NCBI GenBank assembly: GCA_021325275.1
Contig: JAJPHL010000009.1
Coordinates: 1-64,000 of the forward strand
Origin: Terriglobia bacterium
GTDB taxonomy: Bacteria; Acidobacteriota; Terriglobia; JAJPHL01
Length of the DNA stretch: 64,000 bases
Direction of reading: 5' to 3'
In this document: positions 62,908-64,000 of the stretch, one piece after another
Numbering within the stretch: the stretch's first letter is position 1
How the letters are laid out: every line of letters starts with the position of its first letter
Notes under the pieces: model-generated
What the model saw: the letters and a program-made list of their open reading frames with translations, nothing else
The model's database searches: none
Told to the model about the DNA's origin: nothing
Position numbers and translations under genes: made by a program

Positions 62908-64000
62908 GTGCGCAAAAGGCAAATCATGTTCGCGGTACTTTCGGTGATGATCTTCTCTCTCGGGGACTATTGCCTCATTGAACGACCAGAGGCGCACGGC
63001 TTACCAATCAGCGATTCAAGAGCGACGGAAGCAACAGCCGAGTCTGTCGCTGCGCGTTCCGAAAAACCTACATCCGCCCACTTTGGACAGACCGCTGGAA
63101 ACAGTTTCTTCTTTGGCCCCCAGAATATCTATCTTCTTGCGGCTAACACTCTGTTTCGAAGCGTAGCTGACGATCTGACGGTTTGGCATCGGTTGGGCGA
63201 CAATTTCCCACTAAGGCTGGCCGCAGCTGACCCTGCGCAGGACAATATCCTGTACGCGGTGAACCCAGCCAATCAGATTCTGAAATCGGTTGATGGCGGC
63301 CAGAAGTGGCTCAACGTTAGCCCTGGAGTGCAACCTCCCTATTCTGCGATCACCACGCTTCTCGTTAACCCAGCAGACTCCAAGGAAGTTTTCGCGGGCA
63401 CACAAAGCGGAATTCTGAGAACGCAGGACGCTGGCTTCACCTGGCAACACACATCGTTTGGCGGTTCCGTATCTGAGTTGTTAATCGGCCCGAGGGCATC
63501 CGCTCTGATTAGTGTCTTAAGCGCGGGGACGATCTTTACGTCTTCGGATCATGGAACGACATGGAAACGCTCCGAGACTGGCCTGCCCTTGGTGCTGGTC
63601 CGAGGGGCCGCTCGAACGGCATCGCAAAGCCCGGTCAAGGTTACGATGCTGCTACTCGTTGATCGCGAGAAGCCGTTTCTTCTCGCTCTAACTGATGGCA
63701 AGGGAATGTTTCGCAGCAACGACAACGGTGCTAGCTGGTCAATCTCCGCCCCGAGTTTCACCGCTGCCGCGGACGCAACCGCATTCGTTGACGGCGATCG
63801 TATCCTCATCGCCTCGGAAGGCAAGGTCCATAGTTCTTCAGACGGCGCAGCGTGGAGCACCATTTCGATCAAGTCGAGTGGCAAGAGCATTCAATCCGTC
63901 GCCGGTATTATACGATCCTCTGCGCGCGATGGATACATGCTGCGTTTTCGTTTTGCGGGAGATCCTGAGAGCGCGAGTCGTTTAGGCTACCTCAATCCTA
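62908..64000 (+). CDS. BNR-repeat secreted protein (partial, runs off the window)
   Basis: 364 codons from GTG 62908 to the window end without a stop; AAGGAG lies 9 nt upstream. The N-terminus (RKRQIMFAVLSVMIFSLGDY) is a signal peptide or anchor. Residues from about 80 on show Asp-box repeats (SVDGGQKW, TQDAGFTW, SSDHGTTW, SNDNGASW, SSDGAAW), so it is a beta-propeller of BNR/sialidase-like or sortilin-like type. No catalytic function can be assigned. It diverges from the HTH-membrane regulator and is probably controlled with it. Confidence 0.8.
   Translation, partial: MRKRQIMFAVLSVMIFSLGDYCLIERPEAHGLPISDSRATEATAESVAARSEKPTSAHFGQTAGNSFFFGPQNIYLLAANTLFRSVADDLTVWHRLGDNFPLRLAAADPAQDNILYAVNPANQILKSVDGGQKWLNVSPGVQPPYSAITTLLVNPADSKEVFAGTQSGILRTQDAGFTWQHTSFGGSVSELLIGPRASALISVLSAGTIFTSSDHGTTWKRSETGLPLVLVRGAARTASQSPVKVTMLLLVDREKPFLLALTDGKGMFRSNDNGASWSISAPSFTAAADATAFVDGDRILIASEGKVHSSSDGAAWSTISIKSSGKSIQSVAGIIRSSARDGYMLRFRFAGDPESASRLGYLNP

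Overview
The window looks like a high-GC chromosome of Acidobacteriota, most likely a Bryobacterales/Solibacter-type soil bacterium. The clues are two giant secreted NHL-repeat proteins ending in a TIGR03437-like domain, the C-terminal remnant of a TIGR03435-type protein, a sigma-70 ECF (TIGR02999-like) gene overlapping a huge Ser/Thr kinase, HTH-membrane-propeller regulators, and an atp operon with two b subunits. The placement rests on remembered family distributions; no search was run.

Layout. 1-2.3 kb: the tail of an unknown gene and its terminator, an exported M20 amidohydrolase, and an aldo/keto reductase ruined by an internal deletion. 2.4-8.0 kb: a tightly overlapping stressosome-type module (RsbR, RsbS, RsbT, a fused ATPase/SpoIIE phosphatase, two hybrid histidine kinases). 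8.0-12.8 kb: a TIGR03435 remnant, then on the minus strand an ECF sigma factor overlapping a 1321-residue Ser/Thr kinase-ATPase. 12.9-16.4 kb: an ABC importer (MgtE_N-like domain fused to an ATPase, plus a double permease). 16.6-25.6 kb: two tandem, closely related NHL-repeat secreted proteins. 25.7-29 kb: two polytopic glycan-type membrane proteins. 29-35 kb: ATP synthase b', b, delta, alpha, gamma, beta, epsilon (alpha carries a one-base frameshift). 35-48.8 kb: a metallophosphoesterase, an HD-GYP response regulator, a BNR/sortilin-like propeller, cytochrome bd (cydAB), a secreted alpha/beta hydrolase, two glycosyltransferases, a polysaccharide deacetylase, a hypothetical protein and tRNA-Ser(GGA).

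From the 3' end of tRNA-Ser to about 61.4 kb the sequence changes character: lower GC, many small orphan genes, long palindromes. It starts with a tyrosine integrase facing away from the tRNA and ends with a second, complete tyrosine recombinase. Between them lie two soluble VirD4/HerA-like ATPases, a Replic_Relax protein, an AlpA/Xis-like HTH protein, a secreted protein of unknown function and several small proteins. I read this as an integrative, probably mobilizable element, but I see no relaxase, no VirB4 and no repeated tRNA end in the window, so its right border is not fixed.

The least explained structures are in this element. (i) Two related nested palindromes (57148-57333 and 57739-57870) each sit in the same orientation 23-24 nt plus a conserved AAAGGTCGA block upstream of a small minus-strand gene. 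(ii) A perfect 34-bp inverted repeat (52176-52209 / 52402-52435) delivers the same ribosome-binding leader to two divergent reading frames. (iii) A promoter/palindrome sits over the start of a 40-residue gene that is start-stop coupled to the second recombinase. To the right of the element, an HTH-propeller regulator and a BNR-repeat protein diverge from a region carrying three 11-bp-spaced direct repeats.
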